Shown here one piece after another: positions 9,141 to 20,009 of a stretch of 64,000 bases of DNA. Below the pieces are notes generated by a model. The model saw nothing but the letters and a program-made list of their open reading frames with translations, was not told the DNA's origin and ran no database searches. How positions within the stretch are numbered: the first letter of the stretch is position 1; each line of letters opens with the position of its first letter. A program made the translations under genes and the position numbers. The DNA comes from Symbiodinium natans (Eukaryota > Sar > Dinophyceae > Suessiales > Symbiodiniaceae): positions 250,001-314,000 of the forward strand of contig CAJNDS010000413.1 in the NCBI GenBank assembly GCA_905221605.1, given 5' to 3'.

Positions 9141-10286
9141 TCAAGCCGACAGCTGAGACAAGGACACCACAGGCAAGCAGGCGCCAAGCCTTTGTGGCAG
9201 TGGCTTCGAGCTGCCCGTGCTGATGCGCCGCCGCAGGCTCCTGGAGCTCGACGTGAAGGAGACCTCCGAGGCAACGAAGGATCCCAGGCTCATCGTCTCG
9301 TCGTCCTCCTCAGCTACGCTGGCTTCGGGCCCTGGCGCGGGTTCTGCGGAGCAATCTGCGCAGGAAGGCTCCGGTTCCTCATCCCTCTGGCAGCGGACCG
9401 CCATCATCACCACGCTGAACAGCATGCACGCAGCTCCAAAGAGCTTCAGTGGCTTGGGGACATCATCGAAGAGGACGGTCTGAGCCAGGTAGCCCGAGAT
9501 CATACTGGAGGACGTGAAGACCGTGGCGCTGACCGCCGCCGGGCATCTTGTGGCCCCCGCTGCCGGAAGCAAGATGGAGAACAAGACCCAGGCCGTCATC
9601 ATGGAGAGAAGGCCCAGGGCCTCCCAAGGCTTCTCCATCACTAGGTCCATGGAGTCGGCGCCAGGGCTCAGGCATGGCGGCACGAAGGCCAGCGGCACAG
9701 TCAGAAAGAGTGACACAACGGTGAGCAGAGACACTGGGAGGTGGGCCGATTTGCGGGCACAGACGAAAGCACCAGCTTGGAAGCAGCCAGCCAGCATCGC
9801 CAGGCAGTACCCAAGGGGGGATTGCTTTGACCCCTCCACGATCCCGAAGAGAAATTGCGGCTGCGAGATGCAAATGGCGCCGGTGACTGACAGAACCAAG
9901 GCCACGAAATGGACAACGCTGACTCGTTCCCCCAGGAACAGAAGGCCCAACAGCGCTGCTGCGATGATGTCGATGCTTGTGAGCGCAGCCACATCGCCCG
10001 GAGCAGCCCCGACCAGCACCGCATAAATGGCCAACATCCAATGTAGGTTCTCGAAGAGGGCTCGCGCAAGAATCCACTTGACATCCTGTACCTGTGGGCA
10101 GCCCACTCCCTGCCACCAGAGGACAAACCCGTTCGCGATGGTGGCGACGGCGCAACAAGCTGCCAAGAGGTACCAGTATGGCCAGTGCATGTCCTCAATG
10201 ATCTTACTGGTGACCATCTCGCAAGTCACCGCCAGCCCCGATGCTGCCATAAGCAGGATGCCAATCAGCTCTGTGGAAAAGGCCAT
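9141..10286 (-). CDS. EamA/DMT-superfamily membrane transporter, uninterrupted
   Basis: A single open frame of 381 codons encodes about ten hydrophobic helices in two five-helix halves, the layout of the drug/metabolite transporter (EamA) superfamily. The N-terminus MAFSTELIGILLMAASGLAV is itself a membrane helix. The segment DVAALTSIDIIAAALLGLLFLGERVS followed by a helix ending GAICISQP matches the helix 4-5 region of EamA repeats (LGER is typical). Residues about 310-381 form a hydrophilic, acidic then Ser/Arg-rich tail, likely cytosolic. The substrate cannot be read from sequence. It is the only host gene here without visible introns, unlike the split genes at 30, 40 and 61 kb, so a retroposed origin is possible; I found no spliced-leader relict upstream. 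It shares the minus strand with all other genes. Confidence 0.85.
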   Translation of the reverse strand: MAFSTELIGILLMAASGLAVTCEMVTSKIIEDMHWPYWYLLAACCAVATIANGFVLWWQGVGCPQVQDVKWILARALFENLHWMLAIYAVLVGAAPGDVAALTSIDIIAAALLGLLFLGERVSVVHFVALVLSVTGAICISQPQFLFGIVEGSKQSPLGYCLAMLAGCFQAGAFVCARKSAHLPVSLLTVVSLFLTVPLAFVPPCLSPGADSMDLVMEKPWEALGLLSMMTAWVLFSILLPAAGATRCPAAVSATVFTSSSMISGYLAQTVLFDDVPKPLKLFGAACMLFSVVMMAVRCQRDEEPEPSCADCSAEPAPGPEASVAEEDDETMSLGSFVASEVSFTSSSRSLRRRISTGSSKPLPQRLGACLPVVSLSQLSA

Positions 10287-10660
10287 GGTCGTGCAACGTT
10301 GAAGAATCTTGTGCTCTTCGAATCACTTGAGCTGCGTGGCTTGCAGGGAGCGGCAGTGGCCTCCAACAAGCAGGGGACGTGCTGGACACGACGAATAAGC
10401 TCTGCAGGCATGTAAACATAGGTGCCTGAATCATGCAGCCAATCATGCAGCGTTGAAAAGATGGGTGAACGAATCCTTCTTTCCTACTCGGAAGCGCTAC
10501 GTGCTGGTTAGGGGGGATAATGACATGACCACGCTGAGAGACGCTCGGGATCCCCAACACGCAAACTGCGGCAGAATCCTCATGGTGAGCTGGGAGAGAG
10601 GAGATGAGCACCATCGTCGTCACAAACAATTATAACGGTGATGTGAACCAATACAAGGAA
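10287..10660. other. No gene recognised
   Basis: This lies upstream of the transporter start on the minus strand. I see short open frames only and no recognisable motif; it ends where the first telomere-type tract begins. Confidence 0.5.
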
Positions 10661-10720
10661 CCCTAAACCCTAAACCCTAAACCCTAGACCCTAAACCCTA
10701 AACCCTAAACCCCAAACCCT
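10661..10720. repeat. Interstitial telomere-type tract (CCCTAAA)n
   Basis: Eight to nine heptamers of CCCTAAA with single-base variants (CCCTAGA, CCCCAAA). The heptamer is the plant/dinoflagellate-type telomere repeat. It marks the left end of a ~9-kb field of such tracts. Confidence 0.95.
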
Positions 10721-11800
10721 GCATCGAAAAAAGAATCATCGAAATGGAGCCGGCGGGCCTCATCGCCTCTATGGCGCTGCTGAAGGCCGCATACCTCCTG
10801 CGGAATCTGAGGGCTCTCTTTGGGGTGAAGCGTTTGTTTTTAAAGGGGGCCTGGAGGTTCATAGGGCTCATTTTAGGGTGAGGCGCTTAAAGGGGCCCTG
10901 GAGGTTTATAGGGCTCATTTGGGGAATTTTGGGGAGTTTGGGGTTTCGGGTTTACGGCTTCAGGGCTCAGGGCCCTACATCTTCAGGGTTTAAGGTGCTC
11001 ACGCTGCTTTGTGCAAGATAAGCAAGCTCAGAGCGCGCGAGCACCGTCTCCCGGCTTTGAAGGTCCATGGGTACTTCTAAGTAGGGCTATAGGACCCTAA
11101 TTTAAGGTTACAACCATAGCTACCCTACTTACAACAACGCTGCAGGCGTATGTGGCCGCGCGCGCACGTTTGGAGAAGAGAGGAAAGCATTGTAAATACC
11201 GATACAATCGATAGTTGAAGCAAGCATCACACGCGCGTAAAGACATACAATTTTTCTCTAAATTCGGCAGACGTCTCACGCCTTTTTTTTTTTCAGAAGA
11301 GCCAAGCGTGGTCGTGCTCGTACTGTCCGAAGTGCTTTGGATCGGCTCCGACCTGCCCGGAGCGATCCAAACGGTATGTGCGCAGTGCTTCAAGCACAGC
11401 CTTGAGGCCCGGCGCATGCATCAGGTGGCGTGTTGCCAGGATGTGCACGTGTGCCAGGCGAGGTGACATGCGGCCTGATGCGTTGATGCCAGTGAACACA
11501 AGAGCATCAACATCATCCGCAGATGACACCATGCCGAAACAAACCCCTGTCTGTTAAAGTGCCAGGACAGCATGTTGCATGGTAACATCGGCAAGCTGAC
11601 AGATATTCGAAGCTGCCACATACGTCAATAAAAAGGTGCAGTCAATACGTAACCCTGAAAAGACGACTAGAACTAATCCCCTACTGCAGGCAGCGGCAGC
11701 GGTGCATCGATGCCAGAGATGCGCAACACGGTGACAAATCAAAAGGGGACAACTAACTTAACCCTGATCCGGGGCTGGCAGCCAAGCGCAAAGAGCGAGT
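10721..11800. other. Gene-poor subtelomere-like spacer
   Basis: No coding signal. It contains two imperfect copies of a phrase around 10853-10878 and 10908-10925 (GGAGGTTCATAGGGCTCATTT and a near copy), and one copy of a dispersed ~30-bp element at 11059-11088. Confidence 0.6.
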
Positions 11801-11801
11801 G

Positions 11802-12090
11802 ATAACACGGACGTAATCATCGTGCGGGCATGGATGCTCTGGCCAATCGCACGGACGCGTAACACGGACGTAATCATCGTGCGGGCATGGATGCTCTGGC
11901 CAATCGCACGCACTGGTAACACGGACGTAATCATCGTGCGGGCATGGATGCTCTGGCCAATCGCACGCACTGGTAACACGGACGTAATCATCGTGCGGGC
12001 ATGGATGCTCTGGCCAATCGCACGCACTGGTAACACGGACGTAATCATCGTGCGGGCATGGATGCTCTGGCCACGGAGGTGTTCGGCGTG
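11802..12090. repeat. 57-bp minisatellite, five units
   Basis: The phrase TAACACGGACGTAATCATCG recurs at 11803, 11860, 11917, 11974 and 12031, an exact 57-bp period, with the last unit diverging into CACGGAGGTGTTCGGCG. Because 57 is a multiple of three, frames stay open through the array on both strands as 19-residue repeats; I regard these as a by-product rather than genes. Confidence 0.95.
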
Positions 12091-12270
12091 TAACACGAGG
12101 AAAACACCGCAAATACCGATGTTTCCGGCGTGCAACACGCGCGAAACACTGTAAAGACCGATGATTTGGGCCTGTCCCAAAAGGCGAAAAGTGGAGGAGC
12201 CGAAAACACCGACGGCAGCGAGGGTTTCGGCATGTGACCTTAAGGAAACACTGTAAATACCGAGGAAATC
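12091..12270. repeat. Degenerate ~40-bp repeats flanking the minisatellite
   Basis: Variants of a phrase of the form cggcgtgtaacacg-gaaacactgtaaataccgat recur four to five times, and a related piece lies at 11180-11215 (gaaagcattgtaaataccgat). They look like older, diverged relatives of the neighbouring minisatellite. Confidence 0.65.
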
Positions 12271-12312
12271 GGCATGTCGGTTTTGCGCGGTGACATGCGT
12301 CTGGAGGGTACA

Positions 12313-12344
12313 ACCCTACTTCTTATTAGTACCCATGAACCTCC
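12313..12344 (-). repeat. Dispersed ~30-bp subtelomere-like element, inverted copy
   Basis: The minus strand reads GGAGGTTCATGGGTACTAAT then AAGAAGTAGGG. Forward copies lie at 11059-11088, 13816-13845 and 15032-15060, and weaker ones at 10853 and 10908. Confidence 0.75.
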
Positions 12345-13020
12345 AAGCGGACCCCGCAGCAAAAGCGTCGCTTGGCAGAATCTCCCTGGCTCCTCGGCTC
12401 CTCCCCGTTGCACCACGAGGCGGCCCGGTCGGGGCCTTACAGAATTATCAGGATTTGTTCCAAGGAATTATCAGGATTCTGGCTTTACCAGGACTGCCAG
12501 TACAAAGTGGTAGGAGGGGCATCTGCATATAAAACGCTGGGTCAAACAGGTTGTCTAGAGAGCACCTTCAGGTGGATGCCAGGTCACTATGTGGGTATCC
12601 ATGTAAGTTATAGGGTTTGTAGCCGGAGCCATGTGTGCGACAGGGAACCCCGAAACCTCGAAACCCTCGCACGAAACACTTTTCAACAATGCGATCCAGA
12701 TGAATGAGAACTCATGTTATACCGCTTTTGTATAGAATATCTTGTCTGGACATATTGCATTTTTTTTAACGACCCAGTCATCCAGACACTCCTAGTTGCA
12801 GCACTCCACTCGGAAATGTTCGGGATTTTACATCAATGAATCTGATCGCGAATGCCTTGTACAGGAGCCTCAGGAATTACAAGAATTATCCCCTTCACCC
12901 TCTCGTAGATTGTATTTCTGACCCCATATGGGGGTTTACGAAAATAGGGGACCCCTAGTATAGACCCCCAAACAATAGGATTCCCGTGCAACAAGGGCCC
13001 CCAACAAGGTACCCTTAATT
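12345..13020. other. No gene recognised
   Basis: Only short frames with no motif. It contains a T-run at about 12758-12766 and scattered single telomere-type heptamers near its right end. Confidence 0.5.
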
Positions 13021-13092
13021 TCGGAAACCCCCATAAACCCTAAACAACCCCAAACCCCAAACCCTAAACCCTAAGCCCTAAACCCCCATATT
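13021..13092. repeat. Interstitial telomere-type tract (CCCTAAA)n, degenerate
   Basis: CCCTAAA, CCCCAAA and CCCTAAG variants are mixed, with the C-rich strand on top. Confidence 0.85.
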
Positions 13093-13183
13093 GGGCCGCA
13101 AACCCGACACCCCCTGCTGAGGGCAGCTCTGGCATCCTCGCCCAGCCGCGGAAAGCGAAGCGGGGGGTAATAGCCTGGCACTA

Positions 13184-13302
13184 GGGTTTCGGGTTTAGGG
13201 TTTAAGGTTCAGGGTTCAGGGGTTAGGGTTTAGGGTTTAGGGTTTAGGGTTTAGGGTTTAGGGTTTAGGGTTTAGGGTTTAGGGTTTAGGGTTTAGGTTA
13301 GG
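13184..13302. repeat. Interstitial telomere-type tract (TTTAGGG)n
   Basis: About a dozen nearly perfect TTTAGGG heptamers follow a degenerate start. The orientation is opposite to the tracts at 10661 and 13021, so the pair faces inward; a short further piece lies at 13432-13462. Confidence 0.95.
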
Positions 13303-13462
13303 GTAAGTCAGAGGGAGCCCACCCCCCAATGAAGGTAGAACATACCTGCAATCATACTAGAGGGTCCTGTTGATACTTCGAAGTTGGATGTAGGAGCGTT
13401 CTTCACTGGTTCTCGGTACCATTGATCAGTTTAGGGTTTAGGGTTTCGGGTTTAGGGTTTAG

Positions 13463-14380
13463 AACTGAAAGTAGTTTTCCTGAAAATTTTTCTTAAGGGG
13501 GTTTTTGGGTCCTCTGGGCATGTGGCAACCAACATTGACCTCTCAAGCCGATGTAGTCGAAGATCCTTTTCTGGTACCCGTAGCCGAGAGGAATACAACG
13601 TTGATAACCCGAAGAAGTTCCAGGATGTCTGCTGCTCTCCCCCAACAAGCACGCAATCTAACTTATGGGTTTCCCGAATGTGGGTCCTGCTCTAGCTTAG
13701 AGCAACCTCCATATACGGTCGCGATAAGAATAAGGGAGCCCCAAAAATGAAATGACCCCCTTACAATCGGGGCACTATTTCGAGGAAGACTAGTCACTGA
13801 ACTCCAAACATACTTGGAGGCTCATGGGTGCTTTTAAGTATAGGGAGATAAGTAGGGCAACTCTAGTTCGAATCGTTCGCATGAAGCGGCAAGTAAACCA
13901 TACTGTCACGGTGTGGCCCCCTGATGCACCGCTAAGCCCCGCACTTCCGGCTTTGCCATGTTGGCTGCCTCGGGTGTATTGGGCTCAAAAGGTTAGGGCT
14001 TAGGGCCAGGACGTCAAGGATCTAGGGTATTGGGTTATAGGAGGCTCTACCAACACCTACTGCAAGGCACGTCAGGGCAGGGCTTCGGTCGTCAGGGTGT
14101 AAGGGTTGAGGGTTTCGGGATTTTGCCTTCCCTTGTGGGCTCGCCAAAGACTCCCTCTGCAACCCTCGTTTGGGGTTGGGGGCTTTAGGGCTTGGGGTTT
14201 GGAGTTTGGGAATCAGCTGGCTTCGGGTGTAGGGGCTATATGGCAGCTAACCCTCGTACACACACACACACACACACACTCGCACCAGCTGCCCTAAGCC
14301 TAAGCCGTAAAAGCCCACAAACCCAAAAAAACCTCAAGCCTGTCCGACGACCTAAACCACAAAAACCCTGACACCCCAAA
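13463..14380. other. Gene-poor spacer with one dispersed element
   Basis: No convincing coding exon. It holds a forward copy of the dispersed element at 13816-13845 and a (CA)n run at about 14258-14280. Confidence 0.55.
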
Positions 14381-14384
14381 CCCA

Positions 14385-14477
14385 AAAAGCCGAAACCCTA
14401 AACCACAAACCCCAAAACCCCAAAACCCCAAACCCCTAAACCCTAAACCCTAAACCCTAAACCCTAAACCCTAAGCC
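14385..14477. repeat. Interstitial telomere-type tract (CCCTAAA)n
   Basis: CCCCAAAA-type variants grade into perfect CCCTAAA heptamers; further degenerate pieces, in both orientations, follow at 14568-14650. Confidence 0.9.
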
Positions 14478-14845
14478 CCGGAAGGCTCGCGTCTTGCGAA
14501 CCGGCCGCGAGGAAGGTCCCAGTCCACCGCGATCTTCATATCGGGCCAGGGGCCTGCAACTGTGCTTGGAGTTTAGGGTTGAGGGTGTAGGGAACCCTAA
14601 ACCCTGAACCCTCAACCCTAAACCCTAAGGTTGAGGGTTTACGGATTTAGGTTCTCAGGCTGCAGACGTATAGGGTTGCTGGGACTTACTTCTGGAGCCT
14701 ACAGGTTTAGGGTTCCAGGGTTCTAGGGTTCTCATGGGGTCTTGTTTAGGATTTGGGTTTGCCTGCAACAGCCCCACAAATAATGTGTTGACATTGGGGA
14801 TGCCGAGTCCTCCGGCAGTTTGGGGACTGTGGAGGTTTCCTTGCG

Positions 14846-14935
14846 GCTTAGGGCGTAGGGCGTAGGGCGTAGGGCGTAGGGCTTAGGGCTTAGGGCTTAG
14901 GGCTTAGGGCTTAGGGTTTAGGGCTTTAAACCCTA
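14846..14935. repeat. Variant telomere-like tract (GTAGGGC then TTAGGGC)
   Basis: Heptamers change in blocks, GTAGGGC about four times then TTAGGGC about five times, then TTTAGGG, before switching to CCCTAAC. Block-wise change points to local expansion of variants after the original tract formed. Confidence 0.85.
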
Positions 14936-15061
14936 ACCGTACCTAAACCCCTCAACCATTAAGCCCTAACCCCTAAAGCGCTTTAAGACCCCTTAAGCCC
15001 TTAAACATCCTCAAGCCGTAATCCCCTACTTGAAGGTTCATGGGTACTACTTATATGTTGG

Positions 15062-15190
15062 GGCATACCCTAAACCTTAAACCCGAAGCCCTAAACCCTG
15101 AACCCTAATCCCTAAACCCTAAACCCTAAACCCTGAATGAACCCTTATCCCTCAACCCTAAACCCTAAACCCTAAACCCTAAACCCTAAC
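15062..15190. repeat. Interstitial telomere-type tract (CCCTAAA)n
   Basis: Two runs of CCCTAAA with CCCTGAA and CCCTAAT variants, separated by a short insert. It follows a copy of the dispersed ~30-bp element at 15032-15060. Confidence 0.9.
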
Positions 15191-15290
15191 CGCGAAAGAA
15201 CCGAGGCCCTCATTCGGAAAGCTTCGCCTGGCTCTGGGTGCACGTGCACGTGGCTCAAGTCATCGAAGCCGTGGCTTCGAGCTGGGGTGG

Positions 15291-15362
15291 TGTTTAGGGT
15301 TTAGGGTTTAGGGTTTAGGATTTAGGATTTAGGGTTTAGGGTTTATAGTTTAGGGATTTGAG
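15291..15362. repeat. Interstitial telomere-type tract (TTTAGGG)n
   Basis: About ten heptamers, including TTTAGGA variants, in the orientation opposite to the previous tract. Confidence 0.9.
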
Positions 15363-15940
15363 GGCTTTGAGGGGTCAGAGAGGTTCAGGAGGGGTTTAGA
15401 GGGCTTCGGGGCCTGTCTTTGAGGCTTAAGGATGAACTGGGTTTCGGTGGCCTCACAACGCCGCGGGCCTTCGAGCACGGGACTGTTTAGGCTTTAGTCT
15501 TTTGGGCTTGGCTTCGGCTTGAGAAGATTTAGGCTTAGGAGGGTTAATGGCACAGAGGCCTTCGGGCTCTCGAGGTTTTAGGGCTTTGTATGGTTTCGGG
15601 CTTAGGTTTTCGGATTCTTCGTGGGACGCTCTTCGACGTGTTGCTAGAATGCCCGGGCTGTCAAGTGTAATTACACGGTTTCTGCGTGTCCGTCACTCTG
15701 TCTGCAGGTGCTGGACGCAAGTTGCCTTAGAGCAGTTGCGGGCCAATCCATAGATCACAAATACTTGAAGCTTGAATGCTGCGGCCAGCGGAGGATGAAA
15801 GAGCGGCTACATCTTCTTATGCAGTCGCACTTCTGCACGCATGTGGGGGCTGGAGCTCAACTATGGACCCATTTTGGTGCCCTGTGCTAGCAACCAAACA
15901 GATACTCAAAAGAGCCTGTAAGTTAGAGCAACCCCCCCCC
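15363..15940. other. Gene-poor spacer
   Basis: Short frames only; I recognise no domain. The sequence is less repetitive than its flanks. Confidence 0.45.
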
Positions 15941-15942
15941 CC

Positions 15943-16178
15943 CTAAACCCTAAACCCTAAACCCTAAACCCTAAACCCCCAATATCAGAGAGCATGAAGG
16001 AGCTTTCCTCCCCTCCGCAAAAGCGCTGCCTCACAGAGGGTCTGGCAAAAACGGGCACGGAATGGCTGATCATCAAAACGAGGGTCCCCTCGCAATGGAG
16101 GTTAGGCAGGATAAGCAGGTCCCTAAACCCTAAACCCTAAACCCTAAACCCTAAACCCTAAACCCTAAAACCTAAACT
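15943..16178. repeat. Two interstitial telomere-type tracts (CCCTAAA)n
   Basis: Perfect runs at 15943-15977 (preceded by a C-run) and 16122-16178 flank about 140 bp of unique sequence. A third small run is at 16339-16364. Confidence 0.9.
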
Positions 16179-16364
16179 TGCAGACTAATTTTATTCAAGG
16201 CAAGAAGTCAGGAGGCCGAAAGGGGACCCTAATTTTGGTCGACTCCCGATCACTAGGCACAACAGCTGGGAAAGTCTTGAGAGCACGGGTCAAGCGGCCC
16301 CCGTCATGGTCCCAGACTGGTCACATGCGTCGGGAGCTAACCCTAAACCCTAAACCCTAAACCC

Positions 16365-17280
16365 GGCTGGTCGGGAGCTTGTGGTCACTGGAGGTCCCTT
16401 GCCGCTCGGCCACTCGGCCAGCAGCGGCAACGCCAAGTCAAGCGTTCGGGTTTGAGACTTTCCCACGTCATCTGAGCAAGGGTCAACATTTTGCAGCCGC
16501 GCTCCCTGGTGCTAAGAGTCGTACCACAGGTCTCCAGAACCAAAAAAATCTTGACCCCGCTTTATCTACGCCCTGCCACTGTGAGAGGCAGGCATGTCAC
16601 AAAGGTTGCGAGAGGTCATTGAGCTAGCCTGATCTTCCTAGATCGGCTTTGTATCTACCTTAGGGTTCAGGATTCTCAACAATTCAACAGTGAGCTCTCG
16701 CAAGACGACAGCTGCAGGCGACAATGCTATTGGAAAGTCATGGAAAACACTGTGACACAGGCGAGTCCTTTGCGCACAAAGCAGCAACCCAGGGTGCTGG
16801 TCCTTTGACCACGCGGAACAGCGATAACTTTCGCAGGCTGCTGGTCTTCTCACAATGTCACTGCAGCGAGCTTCACGGGGGCGCTGCGCAATCCCATCGG
16901 GTGACCTTCCGGCTTGGGCGGAGGATGGGACATCCAATGTGCCGAGACTAGACTCGCAGAGAGTAGTTCTACACGAGTCAAGGGTGCAAGCGAGCAGCAA
17001 GGACAATAACCCCGGAAGAGTCTGTCGGGATGTCAGGATCTCTAAACACCCCTTACCATCCGGTCATGTTGATTCATCCCGCCTTTCGACCGGCTGACGC
17101 GTCGGATGCAGGCCAGACTTTTCAACAACCCACCATTTTTTATCGGACAAGCAGAGTTGGGCCGAAGCTGGTTGCAGTCTCCCATGGAGCCCGAAACCCC
17201 CCACTGAACCCTGCACTCCGACCAGACATTGGGCGCTCCAGGGCTGCAGAGATGCGGCGCGTTGCGAGCTTCGGTTCTTG
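16365..17280. other. No gene recognised
   Basis: Several short open frames on both strands, none with a recognisable motif. Confidence 0.45.
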
Positions 17281-17437
17281 GGGTTGAGGGTTGAGGGTTT
17301 GGGATTTGGGGCTCGGAGGGCTCGGAGGGTTTGGGGGGTTTGGGGTTTTGGGGGGCTTGGGGGACTTGGAGGGTTTGGGGGGGTTTGGGGGGTTTTGGGG
17401 GGCTTGGGGGATTTGGGGGGTTTGGGGCACTCCACAT
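17281..17437. repeat. G-rich simple sequence (GGTTTGGGG-like)
   Basis: Runs of three to six G separated by TTT, TTTT, CTT or ACTT. The strand could form G-quadruplexes. Proline-rich frames on the opposite strand are by-products. Confidence 0.85.
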
Positions 17438-17460
17438 CCTGGGGTGGCAGCTCCAGGCGT

Positions 17461-17770
17461 CTAATCTGTGAGATTTCCCGCGGAGCCTTCGGGGAGATTG
17501 GCGCAGGTCGCCAAGCTGCAGAGAATTACGCAGAGAGTCCCACAGAGCACCCCCTCGAGTGCCCACACAGTCACCCCCGCGAATCCCACAGAGTATCCAC
17601 GGAGTGCCCACAACCAGATAATCTGGTAACCCCGCGGAGTGTCCCGAGAGTTTTTGGAGTTCCCGCCCCAGAAAATCCCGCAGAGAAGCCCGCAGAGCAT
17701 GCGTGACCCCGCCCGGCACCCCAGAGAATTCCACAGAACACCGGGCGGAGAGGAGGACCCGAACAAGCAG
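17461..17770. repeat. Degenerate short repeats around CCC(G/A)C(A/G)GAG
   Basis: CCCGCGGAG, CCCACAGAG, CCCGCAGAG and similar words recur at irregular spacing of about 20-40 bp. Overlapping frames on both strands reflect this composition. Confidence 0.55.
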
Positions 17771-19194
17771 AACAGTAGAACGGCGAGATCGAAAAAAAAA
17801 AACGCACAAGACACTCTAAGCCAGGCTTGAGCTTCAAACCAGAAGCCCCCGAATACATCGCCCAAATGCGCCTCAGACTGGCATGCCCCTCGGCGCAGCC
17901 TCCAGCTCGGTTTCACTTTATGCTCGTTCTTGGGGATGGAAGGGCTTCGTGTTTCTGAGGTTTCCGGCTTAGGGTTTGGTGGAGGGCTGTTCCTTAGGAA
18001 CGTGAGGTTGCTTAATATGGTTTTGGGGCCGGAACCATTGGCTGTCGCGTCCCAAACCCCGCGAGAAAACACACCGGCAAACCAACCACACCCACACCCG
18101 AAGCGTGAGTCCCAGAGGCCTGGTGGCCCTGCTGCCCCAGCAACGGCTGCCACTGCTGATTCTGCCTGTGCGCGGATGAAGAGCAATAAGATGCCGCAGA
18201 ACCGCAAGAAAGCGCCGGGCAAGGTTAGTTAGTGTCCCTTGTGGGATCCCCTCTACACAAGACGGCACCCTTATCCGGGACCCCGGAAAGGATTAAACAA
18301 ATTTAGGCAATCCTATCACGGCCATCCTGCATCTTCGGCTTTGTGGGTCATGAGCTCTTGGCTTCTGCTTTGGGTTTCGGGTTACGGCGGCACTCTCTGC
18401 ATCAGGGTGGCCGCATGGCACTGACCAAAAAGGGACCTGAAAAACAGGGTTGCACCCGTGGCTGGAGCTGAGCTCGGTGCATCTGCTGCGGCTGCTGAAT
18501 CGCACCTCTTCAGCTCACAGATGTTGCAAGTGGCCAAAATGGACTTAAGGCTGCAGATTCACTTGCAGGCTTGTTACTTCTGCCTGTCGATGTTTGGCTG
18601 ATGCTGCTCCGGCTTCCTATGGCTTCCCTGAGATGCCAGTGATCTCTTAGATTGAGACACAGGCGGCAAATTCGGTGTGTGTGTGTGTAAGTTTGTATAT
18701 TGCGTACACATGCGCCATGTGCTTGAAGAGATCTACATGTTAAAGTCGTTCACCAAAAAGTTTGAGCATTCACGGTCATGCACGCTGCGGGTTTTCAAGA
18801 GACCGGAAACCTGCTTTGGAAATTCCCGAGGCTTTGTTAACTTCAGTGACAAGTCATGTTAACGTTGGGGGACCTGCGCTGCGTCAAAATGCTGCAGCAT
18901 TGGTGATGCCTGCAAAAAATCCCGGGGCAGCTCAGGCACTGGCTGTTGTCAAAATTACCCAAACAGCTCATAAGCCAGGTAGTAACTTTGCTTGTGAAAA
19001 TCGACTGCAAAGATATGCTCCAAATGAAGACTTCCCCAGAAGCTTTTGGGGAAGTGCTTTGTAGGCGCAAAAGACTTAGCAAATTCTTGAGCATTTCACT
19101 CAAGCCGCAGACACGAGGCCTAAAACATGATTTTGTGCGATGGCGCTCGTTCTTGATTCTCTTGGTCTGCAGGTCTTTCCTGTGGTCGAGTTTG
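17771..19194. other. No gene recognised
   Basis: Short frames only; no domain seen. A short GT run lies near 18677. Confidence 0.45.
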
Positions 19195-19909
19195 CCCTAA
19201 ACCCTAAACCCTAAACCCTAAACCCTTACTTTCGAGGGATCGCGTAGGGCTTCCCGGATTGCTGCGATCTTCACATTGTGAAACGAAAGCCCAGTGAAGT
19301 CAACCATGCTTGATCCGGTCGTTCTGACATTCCTTCCCTGGTGTGTTCTTCGTTCTTGTTCCCTCCTAAACCCCAAACCCTAAACCCTACTCAAACCCTA
19401 AACCCCAAACCCCAAGCTTAGGAAAGCCCTGACGTCTTTGAACCGTCATGTAAAAACCCCAAAGCAAGGAACCCCTACTAAAACCCCTAAACCCCTAAAA
19501 CCCCTAAAACCCCTAAAACCCCTAAAACTTCTAAACCCCTAAAACCCCTAAAACCCCTAAAACCCCCAAAACCCCTAAAACCCCTAAACCCGAAACCCTA
19601 AACCCTAAACCCCTAAACGGAACAACCGGGCCTTGTTGCATGGGGAAGTTGCCCTGGAGGTTCTGGGGGTTGCCCTGGAGGTTCTGGGGGTTCCTTGGCG
19701 CATGGGATGGATTGACCTCCTTTTCTTCTGTGGTTTTGGGCTAAGGTTAGGGCTAGGTTTTGGGGTTTAGGGTTTAGGGGTTGGGGTTTAGGGTTTAGGG
19801 GTTTAGGGTTTTAGGGTTTTAGGGTTTTAGGGGTTTAGGGGTTTCGGGGTTTAGGGGTTTAGGGGCTAGGGGTTTAGGGGTTTAGGGGTTTAGGGGTTTA
19901 GGGGTTTAG
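19195..19909. repeat. Telomere-like tracts up to the assembly gap
   Basis: CCCTAAA runs at 19195-19226 and 19369-19618 change into octamers CCCCTAAA. After about 120 bp of unique sequence, TTTAGGG and TTTAGGGG runs at 19755-19909 lead straight into the gap. The two halves are in opposite orientation. Confidence 0.93.
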
Positions 19910-20009
19910 NNNNNNNNNNNNNNNNNNNNNNNNNNNNNNNNNNNNNNNNNNNNNNNNNNNNNNNNNNNNNNNNNNNNNNNNNNNNNNNNNNNNNNNNNNN
20001 NNNNNNNNN
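19910..20009. other. Assembly gap of 100 N
   Basis: Exactly 100 N, a conventional placeholder. It joins telomere-like sequence on the left to the first base of a duplicated segment on the right, so continuity across it is not shown. Confidence 1.

Noticed and set aside
11802-12090. CRISPR-like regular array
   Set aside because: Whole 57-bp units repeat without unique spacers, in a eukaryotic setting with no cas-like genes; it is a minisatellite.
13184-13302. A true chromosome end
   Set aside because: Unique sequence, oppositely oriented tracts and further genes lie on both sides, so the tracts are interstitial.
16379-18862. Several 60-255 codon frames, some proline-rich
   Set aside because: They follow G-rich and CCCGCGGAG-type repeats or show no motif.
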